A stretch of 64,000 nucleotides of DNA from Alkalithermobacter paradoxus (GCA_002029295.1 MZGW01000001.1:485429-549428), one strand, 5' to 3'. Counted from the stretch's first letter, positions 1 through 9,058 are shown. The notes: generated by a model from the letters alone, not told the origin. A program made the numbers and translations.

Positions 1-352
1 CTATCTCATTTAAGTCTATGCATTTATTTATCACATTATTTGATAAGTCTTTCATATATATAATCTTTGATCTAGATAATCCTATACTTCTTAGCTCTTC
101 ATCTTTTAAACTAGTTATTTTTTCTGGTGTGACATATTCACACAATTCAATAAACCTATTATATATTGTATCTGCTGCTTTTAATGATAATTGTTGTCCT
201 ATAATACTTTTTATCAAGGATAGATAGTAATCATCTGCAAGTACTACCTTGCATTCGTTTACTCTTTCTATCAATTTACTCATTTTTTCGTCTATAGATG
301 ATATATAAATACTTTCTTTGTCGTTTTTATTGAATTGTAATGTTTTTCTCAT
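1..352 (-). CDS. DNA-3-methyladenine glycosylase II-like protein (AlkA/HhH-GPD), N-terminal part, cut by window edge
   Basis: The N-terminal 117 residues of a minus-strand gene are present and the rest lies left of the window. The start ATG at 352-350 has a good ribosome site (AAGGAGAG). The segment SLIKSIIGQQLSLKAAD followed by LRSIGLSRSKIIYMKDL is the opening of the HhH-GPD fold of base-excision glycosylases, closest to AlkA, which removes alkylated purines from DNA. The helix-hairpin-helix and the catalytic Asp are outside the window, so substrate class cannot be checked. Family assignment is good; exact specificity is inferred. Confidence 0.8.
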   Translation of the reverse strand, partial: MRKTLQFNKNDKESIYISSIDEKMSKLIERVNECKVVLADDYYLSLIKSIIGQQLSLKAADTIYNRFIELCEYVTPEKITSLKDEELRSIGLSRSKIIYMKDLSNNVINKCIDLNEI

Positions 353-398
353 TTTTCTCTCCTTATTTTTTAGTTTTATTTCTACTAGGAAGTATCTT

Positions 399-602
399 CT
401 ACTTGAGTAATTTTTTAATCAACTTAAATATATCGAATGTAGTTTTATTATATATTTTATTATACGCATATTTTTTAGGATTTCTTATCCACCCATATCC
501 TCTGGGCATTTTAAATCCTGCCCTATGGACGATTTGTCTTTTTATACTAGTTCTAGCTGATACTCTTTTTTTTAGACTTGGAGTTCTCATTCCAAATTTC
601 AT
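399..602 (-). CDS. Small basic conserved protein, 67 aa
   Basis: The ATG at 602 (MKFGMRTPSLKK...) follows AAAGGAG at ideal spacing; an in-frame ATG 18 bases upstream lacks such a site and is not preferred. The protein is strongly basic (Lys/Arg-rich) with a central RGYGWIRNPKKYAYNKIYNKT segment. I recall near-identical short proteins in many Firmicutes, sometimes inside prophages, with no assigned function. It is transcribed toward nothing in particular: the AlkA-like gene starts 46 bases downstream on the same strand, so the two may share a transcript. Charge suggests nucleic-acid binding, but that is only inference. Confidence 0.7.
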   Translation of the reverse strand: MKFGMRTPSLKKRVSARTSIKRQIVHRAGFKMPRGYGWIRNPKKYAYNKIYNKTTFDIFKLIKKLLK

Positions 603-837
603 AGATTTATCTCCTTTCATTATTCTTTAATTATATAATACTATATTACCTAGGAAATATATTCAAATTATACTCTAAATGTAACTTCATTGATTGTTTA
701 AATACTATATCTGATTTACTACTTAAAAGAAAAACGTATATAAATGTATAATAGAAATTTATTTATCGTGAAATACTATATATGTAATATAACTCTATTA
801 TTACTCAGTGCTACAAAATTAAGGGAGGTTTTTATAA

Positions 838-993
838 GTGAACAAAAAATTAAAATCGAGTACAGATAATCAGTGGATATCAGTATCTCAAGAATCTTCT
901 AAATGCAAGAACCTTTCAAATAAAAAGGAAAAAACAGCTACAGATAATCAATGGACATCTACTGCTAAAAATACTTTTGAAGATAAAAAGTAA
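838..993 (+). CDS. Tiny hypothetical protein with a repeated TDNQW motif, 51 aa
   Basis: A GTG start at 838 lies 9 bases after AGGGAGG, and the frame closes with TAA just before a strong terminator, so a real small gene is likely. The 51-residue product is hydrophilic and contains the segment TDNQWxS twice (about residues 9-15 and 35-41), as if built from a duplicated unit, and one Cys at residue 23. No family is recognised with confidence; it vaguely recalls short clostridial DUF3787-type proteins, but the signature of that family is not seen. Function unknown. Confidence 0.6.
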   Translation: MNKKLKSSTDNQWISVSQESSKCKNLSNKKEKTATDNQWTSTAKNTFEDKK

Positions 994-1000
994 GCTACAG

Positions 1001-1033
1001 AAAAAGCACCGTCTTGACAGTACGGTGCTTTTT
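1001..1033. terminator. Intrinsic terminator, bidirectional
   Basis: A 12-bp perfect inverted repeat (AAAAAGCACCGT / ACGGTGCTTTTT, 9-base loop) is flanked by A and T runs. It closes the tiny plus-strand gene ending at 993 and, read on the other strand, the exonuclease III gene ending at 1037. Confidence 0.9.
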
Positions 1034-1036
1034 TAT

Positions 1037-1801
1037 CTATATTCTTTTTTCATCTACTTCCAAAACTACAGGACAATGATCACTACCATATACATGTGGA
1101 TGTATATCTGCTCCTATAAGACTTTCTTTTATTCTTTTAGATACTATAAAATAATCTATTCTCCAACCTGCATTTCTTTCTCTAGCCTTTCCCATATAAG
1201 ACCACCATGTGTAAGCACCTTCTTTGTCAGGATAAAAGTGTCTAAATGTATCTATAAACCCAACATCTAATAAATCTGTAATTTTTCCTCTTTCTTCATC
1301 TGTAAATCCTGCATTTCTTTTATTAGACTTAGGGTTTTTTAGATCAATTTCCTTGTGTGCAACATTAAGATCCCCGCACAAAATAACAGGTTTTTTCGAA
1401 TCAAGTTTCTTTATATATTCTCTGAACACATCTTCCCATACCATCCTATAGTCTAATCTTGCAAGTTCTCTTTGAGAGTTTGGTGTATATACATTAACTA
1501 AATAGAATTTTTCAAATTCAAGAGTTATAACTCTTCCTTCTTGATCGTGTTCATCATCTCCTAATCCATACTTAACGGATAAAGGTCTTTTCTTAGTAAA
1601 TATAGCTGTTCCTGAATATCCTTTCTTCACTGCATAATTCCAGTATTGTTCATAACCTTCAAGTTGTAGGTCTATTTGACCTTCTTGTAGTTTAGTTTCT
1701 TGAACACAAAACATATCTGCATCCATATCTTTAAAGTATTCTAGAAACCCTTTATTTACACATGCCCTAAGACCATTTACATTCCAAGATATTAACTTCA
1801 T
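1037..1801 (-). CDS. xth: Exodeoxyribonuclease III (AP endonuclease)
   Basis: A 254-residue protein of the endonuclease/exonuclease/phosphatase superfamily that cleaves DNA at abasic sites and trims 3' ends in base-excision repair. Visible motifs are the N-terminal strand MKLISWNVNGLRA, metal-binding Glu in VQETKLQE (Glu35), the GDLNV loop, and the C-terminal catalytic pair in GSDHCPV (Asp241, His242). Length is normal for bacterial ExoA/Xth. The ATG at 1801 has a GGAGG site. It is a single-gene unit ending at the terminator at 1001-1033; the presence of the AlkA-like gene 700 bases away puts two repair genes close together. Confidence 0.95.
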   Translation of the reverse strand: MKLISWNVNGLRACVNKGFLEYFKDMDADMFCVQETKLQEGQIDLQLEGYEQYWNYAVKKGYSGTAIFTKKRPLSVKYGLGDDEHDQEGRVITLEFEKFYLVNVYTPNSQRELARLDYRMVWEDVFREYIKKLDSKKPVILCGDLNVAHKEIDLKNPKSNKRNAGFTDEERGKITDLLDVGFIDTFRHFYPDKEGAYTWWSYMGKARERNAGWRIDYFIVSKRIKESLIGADIHPHVYGSDHCPVVLEVDEKRI

Positions 1802-1868
1802 CTTATATCCTCCATATTCTTTACCCTTGTACTGATTGTAATTTTATCATATTATTTATGCTAATCAA

Positions 1869-2624
1869 CTATATATAGTCACTTATGTCTACAGCTTTTC
1901 CTTGTTCAAATTCTTTATCAAATAATACTTTCTTAATAACTTTAGCTACATCTTTTGCAGCCTTTAACTTCCCTTTATCTTTAAAATCTATGAAAGTTTC
2001 TAAATTAGGAAAATCTTCCTCACTAGAAGACCTTATTTCTTTTTGCATATTCGTATCTACTATTCCAGGTGCAAATGATATTATTTTTGTTGGATATTCC
2101 TTGTTCATTTCTTCTTGCCCTACACACTGTGTAAACATATCTAACCCTGATTTTGAACTGCAATAACAACTCCACCCCTCTATAGGATTACTTGCTGCTC
2201 CTGAAGAAATATTGATTATCCTTTTCTCAGCATCTATGTCCTTTGCCAACCTTATAAAGTTTGATACCATCAACATAGGTGCTGTAAGATTTACATTTAT
2301 ATTCTTTATAATATCATATTTATCGCACTTATCTATAATTTTAATGGGTGATATAATGCCAGCATTATTAATTAGATATATACCTCTAGCCCTTATCATA
2401 TCCACCTTTTCGAAAATACCATTCATTAGTTTATCAATATCGCATAGATTGTTCAGATCATATTCAAAGTAGTCTAAATTAACCCCCTTACTATTAGCTT
2501 CTGATATCAAACTCATATTCTTCTTTCTAGATATGCAAAATAAATGATTGTCCTTTTGTATCAATTCTCTTATTATAGCTTCTCCTATACCTCTTGAGGT
2601 TCCTGTTACAATTATATAATTCAT
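1869..2624 (-). CDS. Short-chain dehydrogenase/reductase (YueD/sepiapterin-reductase-like)
   Basis: A 251-residue SDR. The N-terminal TGTSRGIG is the NAD(P)-binding glycine motif, INNAG stabilises the cofactor domain, ISSGAA supplies the catalytic Ser and YCSSK the Tyr-xxx-Lys pair. The overall pattern (VTGTSRGIGEAI, LISEAN...) is closest to the YueD type, annotated elsewhere as benzil reductase, related to sepiapterin reductase; the natural substrate is unknown. The ATG at 2624 has AGGAGG 5 bases upstream, so the longer reading starting at 2678 is rejected. It stands alone between xth and the divergent asparaginase gene. Confidence 0.88.
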   Translation of the reverse strand: MNYIIVTGTSRGIGEAIIRELIQKDNHLFCISRKKNMSLISEANSKGVNLDYFEYDLNNLCDIDKLMNGIFEKVDMIRARGIYLINNAGIISPIKIIDKCDKYDIIKNINVNLTAPMLMVSNFIRLAKDIDAEKRIINISSGAASNPIEGWSCYCSSKSGLDMFTQCVGQEEMNKEYPTKIISFAPGIVDTNMQKEIRSSSEEDFPNLETFIDFKDKGKLKAAKDVAKVIKKVLFDKEFEQGKAVDISDYI

Positions 2625-2778
2625 ATTTCCTCCTTTTTCTACAAAATAACCTATGCTGCATATATTATATTCTACCATATATAACTAATAATTTTTCTAG
2701 AATTACATTTATAAATACTATATCCTTATTACACCTCATATACTTATACTATATATTTTAATTAAAAGGAGTGATTCA

Positions 2779-3792
2779 ATGTCTCAGCTGCTAGTACATG
2801 CTATGAGAGGTGATTATGTAGAAAGTAGACATTATGGAGATCTAGTTATTGTAAATAGAAATGGTAAAATACTTTATTCCGTTGGTGATCATAATAGATT
2901 TACTTTATGGAGATCTGCTGCAAAGCCTTTTCAAGTAATTCCTTTCGTTGAAAGTGGAGGAGTTGAAAAATTCAATATTACTATGGAAGAACTATCCGTA
3001 ATGACATCATCTCACGGAGGAGAGAACAAACATATAAATGCAGTTAACCGTATATTAAACAAGCTAAACGTACCTATTGAAAGTTTAGATTGCGGGATTG
3101 CCCCTCCTATGTATTCAAAAGCATCTGCACAACTTCTCAAATCAGGTAAAGAATGTAACTCACTTCATAATGCATGCTCTGGCAAACATTCAGCAATGAT
3201 AGGTCTAGCTATTATAAAAGATATATGTCCACAAAATTATATAAATATAAATCACCCTGTTCAAAAGGCTATGCTTAATATCGTTTCAGAAATTTGTGAT
3301 ATAGATGAAAATGATATAGCTGTGGCTATTGATGGCTGTGGTGTGCCTGTATTTGGAATGGGTATAGATAAAATGGCTTTAGCCTATGCGAAACTTTCTA
3401 TGCCTGATGGGTTATTTTCTCATCATAGAACTCAAGCTATGAAAAAAATCGTTACAGCTATGACAAGTTACCCTTTTTATGTAGCAGGAACAGATAGGCT
3501 AGATACAGCTTTAATGAAAGTAACAAAGGGTAGACTTGTTGCTAAATTAGGAGCAGAAGCTGTATATAATGTAGGGATAGTAAATGAAGGTATTGGTATA
3601 TGTCTTAAAATAGATGATGGAAACGTGAGGGCCATTGACCCTGTTATTATAGAAACTTTAAAACAGTTAGATCTATTATCTTATAGAGAACTTAATGAAC
3701 TTAATTATAGACATATCCCTCTACTAAAAAATCATCGCAAAGAGGTTATAGGAAAATTAAAGCCAGTATTTTCTTTAAATAGATATATGTAA
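2779..3792 (+). CDS. L-asparaginase, Rhizobium-type (asparaginase II, PF06089)
   Basis: A 337-residue cytoplasmic enzyme of the ReAV-like asparaginase family, predicted to hydrolyse L-asparagine to aspartate and ammonia. It is unrelated in fold to AnsA/AnsB. Family landmarks are WRSAAKPFQ near residue 50 (a Ser-xx-Lys arrangement), SSHGGE, NACSGKH and the Cys-containing DGCGVPVFGM. Length matches the family. The ATG at 2779 follows AAAGGAG. No signal peptide is present. Single gene with its own terminator at 3808-3838. Confidence 0.9.
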   Translation: MSQLLVHAMRGDYVESRHYGDLVIVNRNGKILYSVGDHNRFTLWRSAAKPFQVIPFVESGGVEKFNITMEELSVMTSSHGGENKHINAVNRILNKLNVPIESLDCGIAPPMYSKASAQLLKSGKECNSLHNACSGKHSAMIGLAIIKDICPQNYININHPVQKAMLNIVSEICDIDENDIAVAIDGCGVPVFGMGIDKMALAYAKLSMPDGLFSHHRTQAMKKIVTAMTSYPFYVAGTDRLDTALMKVTKGRLVAKLGAEAVYNVGIVNEGIGICLKIDDGNVRAIDPVIIETLKQLDLLSYRELNELNYRHIPLLKNHRKEVIGKLKPVFSLNRYM

Positions 3793-3807
3793 AAATAATC
3801 ATTTTAT

Positions 3808-3838
3808 AAGGCATAAGACTTTATCCTTATGCCTTTTT
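3808..3838. terminator. Intrinsic terminator, bidirectional
   Basis: Perfect 10-bp inverted repeat (AAGGCATAAG / CTTATGCCTT) followed by a T run, lying between the convergent asparaginase and glycerate kinase genes. Confidence 0.88.
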
Positions 3839-3846
3839 AGTTTCAT

Positions 3847-4971
3847 TTATATTAGTAGTCTTACTATTCTTTCACATGTGTGTTCCATATTCTTTTTTCC
3901 ATTTTTTAATGCTTCGTCTAAAGTTTCTACACCATTTAATATGCATATTATAGAAGTTATTCCATGATTATATAGTGATTCTACTCCATCACCTATTCTA
4001 CCAGCGAATGCGATAGTTGGTATTCCAAACTTTCTAGCAGTAATCGAAACTCCATATGGTGTTTTTCCATGAATTGTTTGACTATCTATACTTCCCTCTC
4101 CAGTAAATACATAATTAGCCCCTTTAATCTTTTCTTCCAAACCAGTATATCTAATAACCAACTCTACACCTTTCCTAAGGTTTGCACCTAAAAACGCCAT
4201 AAGCCCTGCCCCAAGGCCTCCTGCTGCTCCTGCACCTGGTACATGTTCAATATCTATATCTAATTCTTTTCTTATTATGTTAGCATAATGAATTAAGTTT
4301 TCATCCATTATCTTAACCATCTCAGGTGTTGCACCTTTTTGAGGTCCAAACACATAGGAAGCTCCTTTTTTTCCTGTAAGAATATTATCAACATCACAAG
4401 CGACATCTATATTTACACTCTTTATTCTATTATCTAAATTAGATAAATCTATTTTGTGCAATTTATTCAATGCCCTTGCCCCTAAACCAAGCTCATTTCC
4501 ATCTTTATCAAGCAGTTTTCCACCTAATGCTTGAATCATTCCAGCTCCACCATCATTAGTAGCACTTCCACCTATTCCTATTAATATATTTTTCACATTT
4601 TTATCAAGAGCTGCCCTTATAAGCTGGCCTGTTCCATAGGTTGTTGTGTATAGTGGATTTCTAGCTTCCTTTTGCAGTAATTCTAGCCCACTTGCACTTG
4701 CCATTTCTATAACTGCACTTTCATTATTTCCTAATATTCCAAAGTGTGCACGTACGCTATTTCCTAACGGCCCCATGACATCTACATAGTGTACTTGTCC
4801 ATTTGTTGCATCTACGAGTGATTGTACTGTTCCCTCACCACCATCTGCCATTGGAACCTTTATACATATAGCATCAGGAATAACTTTTCTTATTCCTCTT
4901 TCCATAGCATCCGCTGCTTCTTTTGCAGTCATACTCTCTTTAAATGAATCTGGTGCTAAAACAAACTTCAT
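3847..4971 (-). CDS. Glycerate kinase (GarK/GlxK family)
   Basis: A 374-residue glycerate kinase that phosphorylates D-glycerate to 2- or 3-phosphoglycerate with ATP. Diagnostic segments are the N-terminal APDSFKESMTAKEAA, PMADGGEGT, and GIGGSATNDGGAGM in the substrate/nucleotide site. The start is the ATG at 4971 with GGAGG 8 bases before it; the GTG 15 bases further upstream overlaps that site. It lies downstream of the phospho-glucosidase and PTS genes on the same strand but a terminator hairpin (4995-5028) sits between, so it is probably only partly co-transcribed. Confidence 0.94.
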   Translation of the reverse strand: MKFVLAPDSFKESMTAKEAADAMERGIRKVIPDAICIKVPMADGGEGTVQSLVDATNGQVHYVDVMGPLGNSVRAHFGILGNNESAVIEMASASGLELLQKEARNPLYTTTYGTGQLIRAALDKNVKNILIGIGGSATNDGGAGMIQALGGKLLDKDGNELGLGARALNKLHKIDLSNLDNRIKSVNIDVACDVDNILTGKKGASYVFGPQKGATPEMVKIMDENLIHYANIIRKELDIDIEHVPGAGAAGGLGAGLMAFLGANLRKGVELVIRYTGLEEKIKGANYVFTGEGSIDSQTIHGKTPYGVSITARKFGIPTIAFAGRIGDGVESLYNHGITSIICILNGVETLDEALKNGKKNMEHTCERIVRLLI

Positions 4972-4994
4972 TATATCTACCTCCACTTATTTTA

Positions 4995-5028
4995 AAAAAG
5001 GATATGAATAAAATTATTCATATCCTTT
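4995..5028 (-). terminator. Intrinsic terminator after the phospho-glucosidase gene
   Basis: A 14-bp stem (AAAAGGATATGAAT / ATTCATATCCTTTT) with, on the minus strand, a T run beyond it. It ends the PTS-glucosidase transcript, leaving the glycerate kinase gene downstream. Confidence 0.85.
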
Positions 5029-5032
5029 TGCT

Positions 5033-6355
5033 CTATTTGAATTCTGGCCAATAATCTTTATTAGCTTCTATTAACTTATCTAGAACTTGGCGGGCCTTCT
5101 TACCACATCCTACTGTTCTATTAAGTGTAAGTGCCATTAATGCTTTCTCATATGATTGTTCAAAATACGCATCTACTGTTAGCTTTTCATATGCAAGTTG
5201 AGATTCAATCATTCCTTTGTAAAATGTACCTATCTTGCCTACTGACATTGGTCTTGGTCCATTAGATGTTAATACTGCAGCAACCTCAACCATGGCATCG
5301 TCTTGTATATTAGATATTATTCCATTATTTTCAACTATAACTATATATATTCTCCCTAGATTGTATGCTATAGATTCTGCAACCTCAATTATAAATTCAC
5401 TATGTGCATCATTATGAGTTACATGAGAACCTTTAGAAGTTCCTGCTTCTACTACTTTTCTACATTCCTCAAATACTCTCTTTTCTCTACCATCCATAAC
5501 CTCGTTAGCTCTAGTATATTCCGGATCTAGTTTCTTAGCCTTATATTCTGGATAATAGTAGTACTGAAGGTATGTGTTTGGTAAATAATCTGGAAAGTCA
5601 GTGACCATATCTCTAACCATAGAATAAGTGTCTAGCCATGATTGATCTCTTTGCTCAGCATCTACTGGTATAAATCCTTCTTCTAATATCATCTTTCTTA
5701 GTTTAGGCAACAAATCATTTCCTTCTTTATCATATAGATTTGTGAACCACCCAAAGTGATTTAGTCCAAAGTAAACTGGTTCAAATTGATTAGGATCTAC
5801 ATTTAACAGTCTACCATATGATCTTAATAGGTTAACTGGCTGATCACATATATTTAGTATTTTATTATCATTTGGAAATTCCCTTCTTAATGCTTCTGCT
5901 ACTATTGCAGCTGGATTAGTGTAATTTAGTATCCACGCATCTGGAGAATATTTTCTTATATCATTTATAGTTTTTATCATATCTGTTATAGATCTTATAC
6001 CGTATGCAAATCCACCTGGTCCACATGTTTCTTGACCTATTATACCCATACTTAGAGGTATCTTCTCATCCTTTTCCCTCATCTCATATCCACCAGATCT
6101 CATTTGCATAAATACAAAATCTGTGTCTAAATATGCTTCATCCGGATTAGTTGTATAACTAAACTCTAATTCTGGATATTCTTCTTTGAATAGGATTTTT
6201 CCATATTCTCCTATTATATTTTGACGTTCCTCATTTATGTCAAACATTACAAGCTTCTTGAGTGGAAATCTATCCTTCAATGTACACAAACTTTTCAATA
6301 ATCCTGGAGTCCAAGTACTTCCTCCACCAACTACAGTTATATTAAATTTCTTCAT
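5033..6355 (-). CDS. 6-phospho-alpha-glucosidase, glycoside hydrolase family 4
   Basis: A 440-residue GH4 enzyme that uses NAD and a divalent metal to cleave phosphorylated disaccharides delivered by the PTS. Visible features: N-terminal NAD site VVGGGSTWTPG, QETCGPGGFAYGIRSI, NPAAIVAEALRRE, ICDQPVN (the Cys is a metal ligand in this family) and GLNHFGWFT. The ETCGPGG/CDxP/NHFGW set matches the GlvA/MalH alpha-branch rather than the LicH/CelF beta-branch. It follows the EIICB gene by 51 bases in one operon. Substrate is probably maltose-6'-phosphate or a related alpha-glucoside phosphate, an inference from family and neighbour. Confidence 0.9.
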   Translation of the reverse strand: MKKFNITVVGGGSTWTPGLLKSLCTLKDRFPLKKLVMFDINEERQNIIGEYGKILFKEEYPELEFSYTTNPDEAYLDTDFVFMQMRSGGYEMREKDEKIPLSMGIIGQETCGPGGFAYGIRSITDMIKTINDIRKYSPDAWILNYTNPAAIVAEALRREFPNDNKILNICDQPVNLLRSYGRLLNVDPNQFEPVYFGLNHFGWFTNLYDKEGNDLLPKLRKMILEEGFIPVDAEQRDQSWLDTYSMVRDMVTDFPDYLPNTYLQYYYYPEYKAKKLDPEYTRANEVMDGREKRVFEECRKVVEAGTSKGSHVTHNDAHSEFIIEVAESIAYNLGRIYIVIVENNGIISNIQDDAMVEVAAVLTSNGPRPMSVGKIGTFYKGMIESQLAYEKLTVDAYFEQSYEKALMALTLNRTVGCGKKARQVLDKLIEANKDYWPEFK

Positions 6356-6406
6356 ATCAAATCACCTCTTTATTTTTAATGTCAGTATATAATAATTGTC
6401 TTTAAC

Positions 6407-7966
6407 TTATGTTGTAGCTTTTTTCAGAGCATTCTTTACAGATACTTTTATACTTGATACAGAAGGTCCATATATTATTTGAATGTTATTATCTCCTGCT
6501 TTTACAACACCCATAGAACCTGTTTTAGCAAACCCTTCTTCATTCACCTTACTCATATCCTTAACTGTAACCCTAAGTCTTGTAAAGCAGTTGTTCACAG
6601 TATCTATGTTTTCTTTTCCACCTAGACATTTTATTATCTCAATAGCCTTAGCTTCTTCATCAAAATTTAAAACTTCACTTACTTTATCTTCAATTTTTAT
6701 TTTTTCTCTACCCGGAGTTTCAAAATCAAATTTTAATATTAATATTTTGAAAGTATAGTAGTATATAAGTGCGTATATAGCACCTATCGCTATAGTAACC
6801 AACCATTTAGTATGCGGCTGCATCATTCCAAATACAACAAGATCTATAATTCCACCTTGAGTATTTCCTATTGCAACTCCTAATAAATGATTTAACATAA
6901 ACGATAACCCTGATAATATAGAGTGTATAATGAATAATATTGGTGCTACAAATAAAAATGAGAATTCTAATGGTTCAGTTATACCCGTAACAAGCGATGC
7001 TATAGCACCTGCAAATAATATACCTTTTATTCTGCTTCTATTCTCAGGCTTTGCAGTTTTATATATAGCAAATGCAGCTGCTGGTAAGCCAAATACCATT
7101 ACAGGTATTTTTCCTTGTGCTAAAAATCTTGTAGCATCTGTTGCAAATGATACAGTTTCTTTTGATGCAAGTTGTGCATAGTATATATTTAATGCTCCAA
7201 CAACTTGTTGCCCATCTATAATCATTTCTCCTCCTACTGGAGTAAATCTAACCATTGCATTTAATATATGGTGTAATCCAAATGGTATTAATAACCTTTC
7301 TAATGCACCAAACAAGAATGTCCCTAAATATCCTAAGCTTGCTATTCCATATCCTACACTATGTATAACACTACTTATAGGAGGCCATATTACTGGGAAC
7401 ACTAAGCCAACTATTGATAAAACTACAGTTGTTACTATAGGAACAAACCTTGTTCCACCAAAGAAACCTAGATAATCCGGAAGTTTGATATTGTAATATT
7501 TGTTATGTAATGATCCTACTATCATACCTACAACTATACCACCAAATACTCCAAGTTCTAGAGTTTGAATTCCTAACGTCATCCCTTGCCCTAATTCTCT
7601 CATAATTTCAGGGCTAGCTAACCTTCCATTTGTATTTAAAACGAAATTTATACTTACATTCATTAATATATATCCAACAAACCCTGAAAATCCTGCAACA
7701 GCTTGTTCATCATCACTAAGACCAATAGCTAATGATATTGCAAACAACACTGGTAGATTTCCAAATATTGTTCCTGTTATAGCCCTTGTAAATCTAAATA
7801 TTAATTGTAAGGTTTCATTTCCTAATAAAGGTAATCTTGCAATTATATTAGGATTTGAAAACGCTGCACTAACACCTAAAAATATACCTGCTACAGAAAT
7901 TAATGCTATAGGAAGCATGAATGCTTTTCCTAACTTCTGAAAATAGCTGTTTATTTTCTTAAGCAC
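6407..7966 (-). CDS. PTS EIICB component, alpha-glucoside type
   Basis: A 519-residue permease: EIIC (about residues 1-410, ten or so hydrophobic segments, with the GLHHILNAMVRF and GITEPLEFSFLF signatures) followed by an EIIB domain whose phosphorylated Cys is Cys460 in NNCFTRLRV. It imports and phosphorylates a sugar at the membrane, and the adjacent GH4 glucosidase then hydrolyses it. No EIIA domain or gene is present here, so phosphate must come from a EIIA elsewhere, as known for some glucose-superfamily permeases. GTG start at 7966 after GAGAGGGA. Transcription is probably governed by the cre-like site and RpiR protein described upstream. Confidence 0.93.
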   Translation of the reverse strand: MLKKINSYFQKLGKAFMLPIALISVAGIFLGVSAAFSNPNIIARLPLLGNETLQLIFRFTRAITGTIFGNLPVLFAISLAIGLSDDEQAVAGFSGFVGYILMNVSINFVLNTNGRLASPEIMRELGQGMTLGIQTLELGVFGGIVVGMIVGSLHNKYYNIKLPDYLGFFGGTRFVPIVTTVVLSIVGLVFPVIWPPISSVIHSVGYGIASLGYLGTFLFGALERLLIPFGLHHILNAMVRFTPVGGEMIIDGQQVVGALNIYYAQLASKETVSFATDATRFLAQGKIPVMVFGLPAAAFAIYKTAKPENRSRIKGILFAGAIASLVTGITEPLEFSFLFVAPILFIIHSILSGLSFMLNHLLGVAIGNTQGGIIDLVVFGMMQPHTKWLVTIAIGAIYALIYYYTFKILILKFDFETPGREKIKIEDKVSEVLNFDEEAKAIEIIKCLGGKENIDTVNNCFTRLRVTVKDMSKVNEEGFAKTGSMGVVKAGDNNIQIIYGPSVSSIKVSVKNALKKATT

Positions 7967-8062
7967 AATAATCCCTCTCTCTCAAAATTTATTTTTTTAA
8001 TAATAACTTGATTTTATTTGTTATAGGCACCTTGTTAACAAATATTTATCTAAGATGACTCA

Positions 8063-8100
8063 ATTATAAAACAGCATTGAAATTTATGAAAGCATTTTCA
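8063..8100 (-). promoter_or_regulatory. Promoter of the PTS-glucosidase operon with overlapping cre-like site
   Basis: On the minus strand a perfect -10 (TATAAT, 8068-8063) lies 17 bases from a weak -35 (TTTCAT). The palindrome TGAAAGCATTTTCA at 8087-8100 matches the CcpA cre pattern TGAAA-GCGY-TTTCA except for the central CG and covers the -35. This would give carbon catabolite repression. A second palindrome, GAAAAAATGTTTTC, lies just beyond at about 8109-8122 and may be an operator for the RpiR protein; that part is inference. Confidence 0.65.
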
Positions 8101-8142
8101 CACCTTTAGAAAAAATGTTTTCATAAACGAACTTTTTCATTT

Positions 8143-8171
8143 TTGTAAAATTTTTCACTTTGTTGTATAAT
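8143..8171 (+). promoter_or_regulatory. Sigma-A-type promoter of the rpiR-family gene
   Basis: TTGTAA, 17-base spacer, TATAAT (8166-8171), about 43 bases before the RpiR start. It is divergent from the PTS promoter, leaving palindromic AT-rich DNA between the two. Confidence 0.65.
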
Positions 8172-8213
8172 GAGAATTATTTATAAATATTTAAACATCA
8201 GGTGGTGAAAAGT

Positions 8214-8981
8214 TTGGACTTTTTTAATAAAATTTCCTCAAAGACTCAATCTCTTAATAGAAATGAAAGTCATCTTTTAAAATATATCCTTGAAAATTCC
8301 AATGAAGTCTTAAACATGAAAATTCACGATCTTTCAAGTAAAGCTTTTATATCTACTGCTTCAATAATTAGGTTTTGTAAAAAACTAGGGTTTAACGGAT
8401 ATTCTGAGTTTAAGGCTAACTTGGCTATGTCACTAAAATCAAAAGATAATGATAGGGCTAATTTGCAATTAGATAATATTTCTCTCATAGATGCTATAAA
8501 TAAAAGTATTAACTTAATCAATGATAATGTGATAGATCAAATAATAGATATCATGCATAACGCTGATGTAATTCACTTTTATGGAGAAGGTTCTTCTAGG
8601 AATTTATGTAGGGAGTCATCTCGTCACTTTCAATTACTGGGAAAAAATTGTCACTATTTTGACGATACGAGTATAATGTATGCCTCCGCTAGTCAACTTA
8701 GCGAAAATTCAATTGTGTTTGCCATTTCTATGTCTGGAGAAACTCAGCAGATCATTAAGGCTAGTAACATCGCAAAAGCTAATAATGCTAAAGTAATTTC
8801 TTTAACTAACGTTGGATGCAATACTCTTTCTAATCTTTCTGATATGTCTTTATTTATTTATTCTATAAGATACAATATGAACAATTTTTCTTTCGTATCT
8901 AGGCATACCGCTTCTATGCTGATGGAATATATATTTTTTAAGTATCTAAAAAAATATCATGAGATAGATGAACTTAAATAA
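8214..8981 (+). CDS. RpiR-family transcriptional regulator (HTH + SIS)
   Basis: About 255 residues. An N-terminal HTH_6 domain (helix-turn-helix around SSKAFISTASIIRFCKKLGF) is followed by a sugar-isomerase (SIS) domain from about residue 105 (HFYGEGSSRNLC, AISMSGETQQI) that senses phosphosugars in this family. It is divergent from the PTS/phospho-alpha-glucosidase operon, the same arrangement as GlvR-type regulators, so it probably controls that operon. A TTG at 8214 sits 8 bases after AGGTGG and is the preferred start; GTG at 8202 or 8205 is also in frame but overlaps the ribosome site. Confidence 0.9.
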   Translation: MDFFNKISSKTQSLNRNESHLLKYILENSNEVLNMKIHDLSSKAFISTASIIRFCKKLGFNGYSEFKANLAMSLKSKDNDRANLQLDNISLIDAINKSINLINDNVIDQIIDIMHNADVIHFYGEGSSRNLCRESSRHFQLLGKNCHYFDDTSIMYASASQLSENSIVFAISMSGETQQIIKASNIAKANNAKVISLTNVGCNTLSNLSDMSLFIYSIRYNMNNFSFVSRHTASMLMEYIFFKYLKKYHEIDELK

Positions 8982-9058
8982 TAAAATCTTGAAACAAAAT
9001 TCTTTCAAGCTAATATCATAAAGTAATATTATATCCATTTAGTTTGGAGGATGACATA

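Noticed and set aside
340..630. Plus-strand 96-aa open frame
   Set aside because: It is the complement of the better supported 67-aa gene (strong ribosome site, conserved sequence) and looks like a hydrophobic mirror of it.
8109..8122. GAAAAAATGTTTTC as a separate second cre site
   Set aside because: It lacks the central CG and the flanks of a cre; kept only as a possible RpiR operator.
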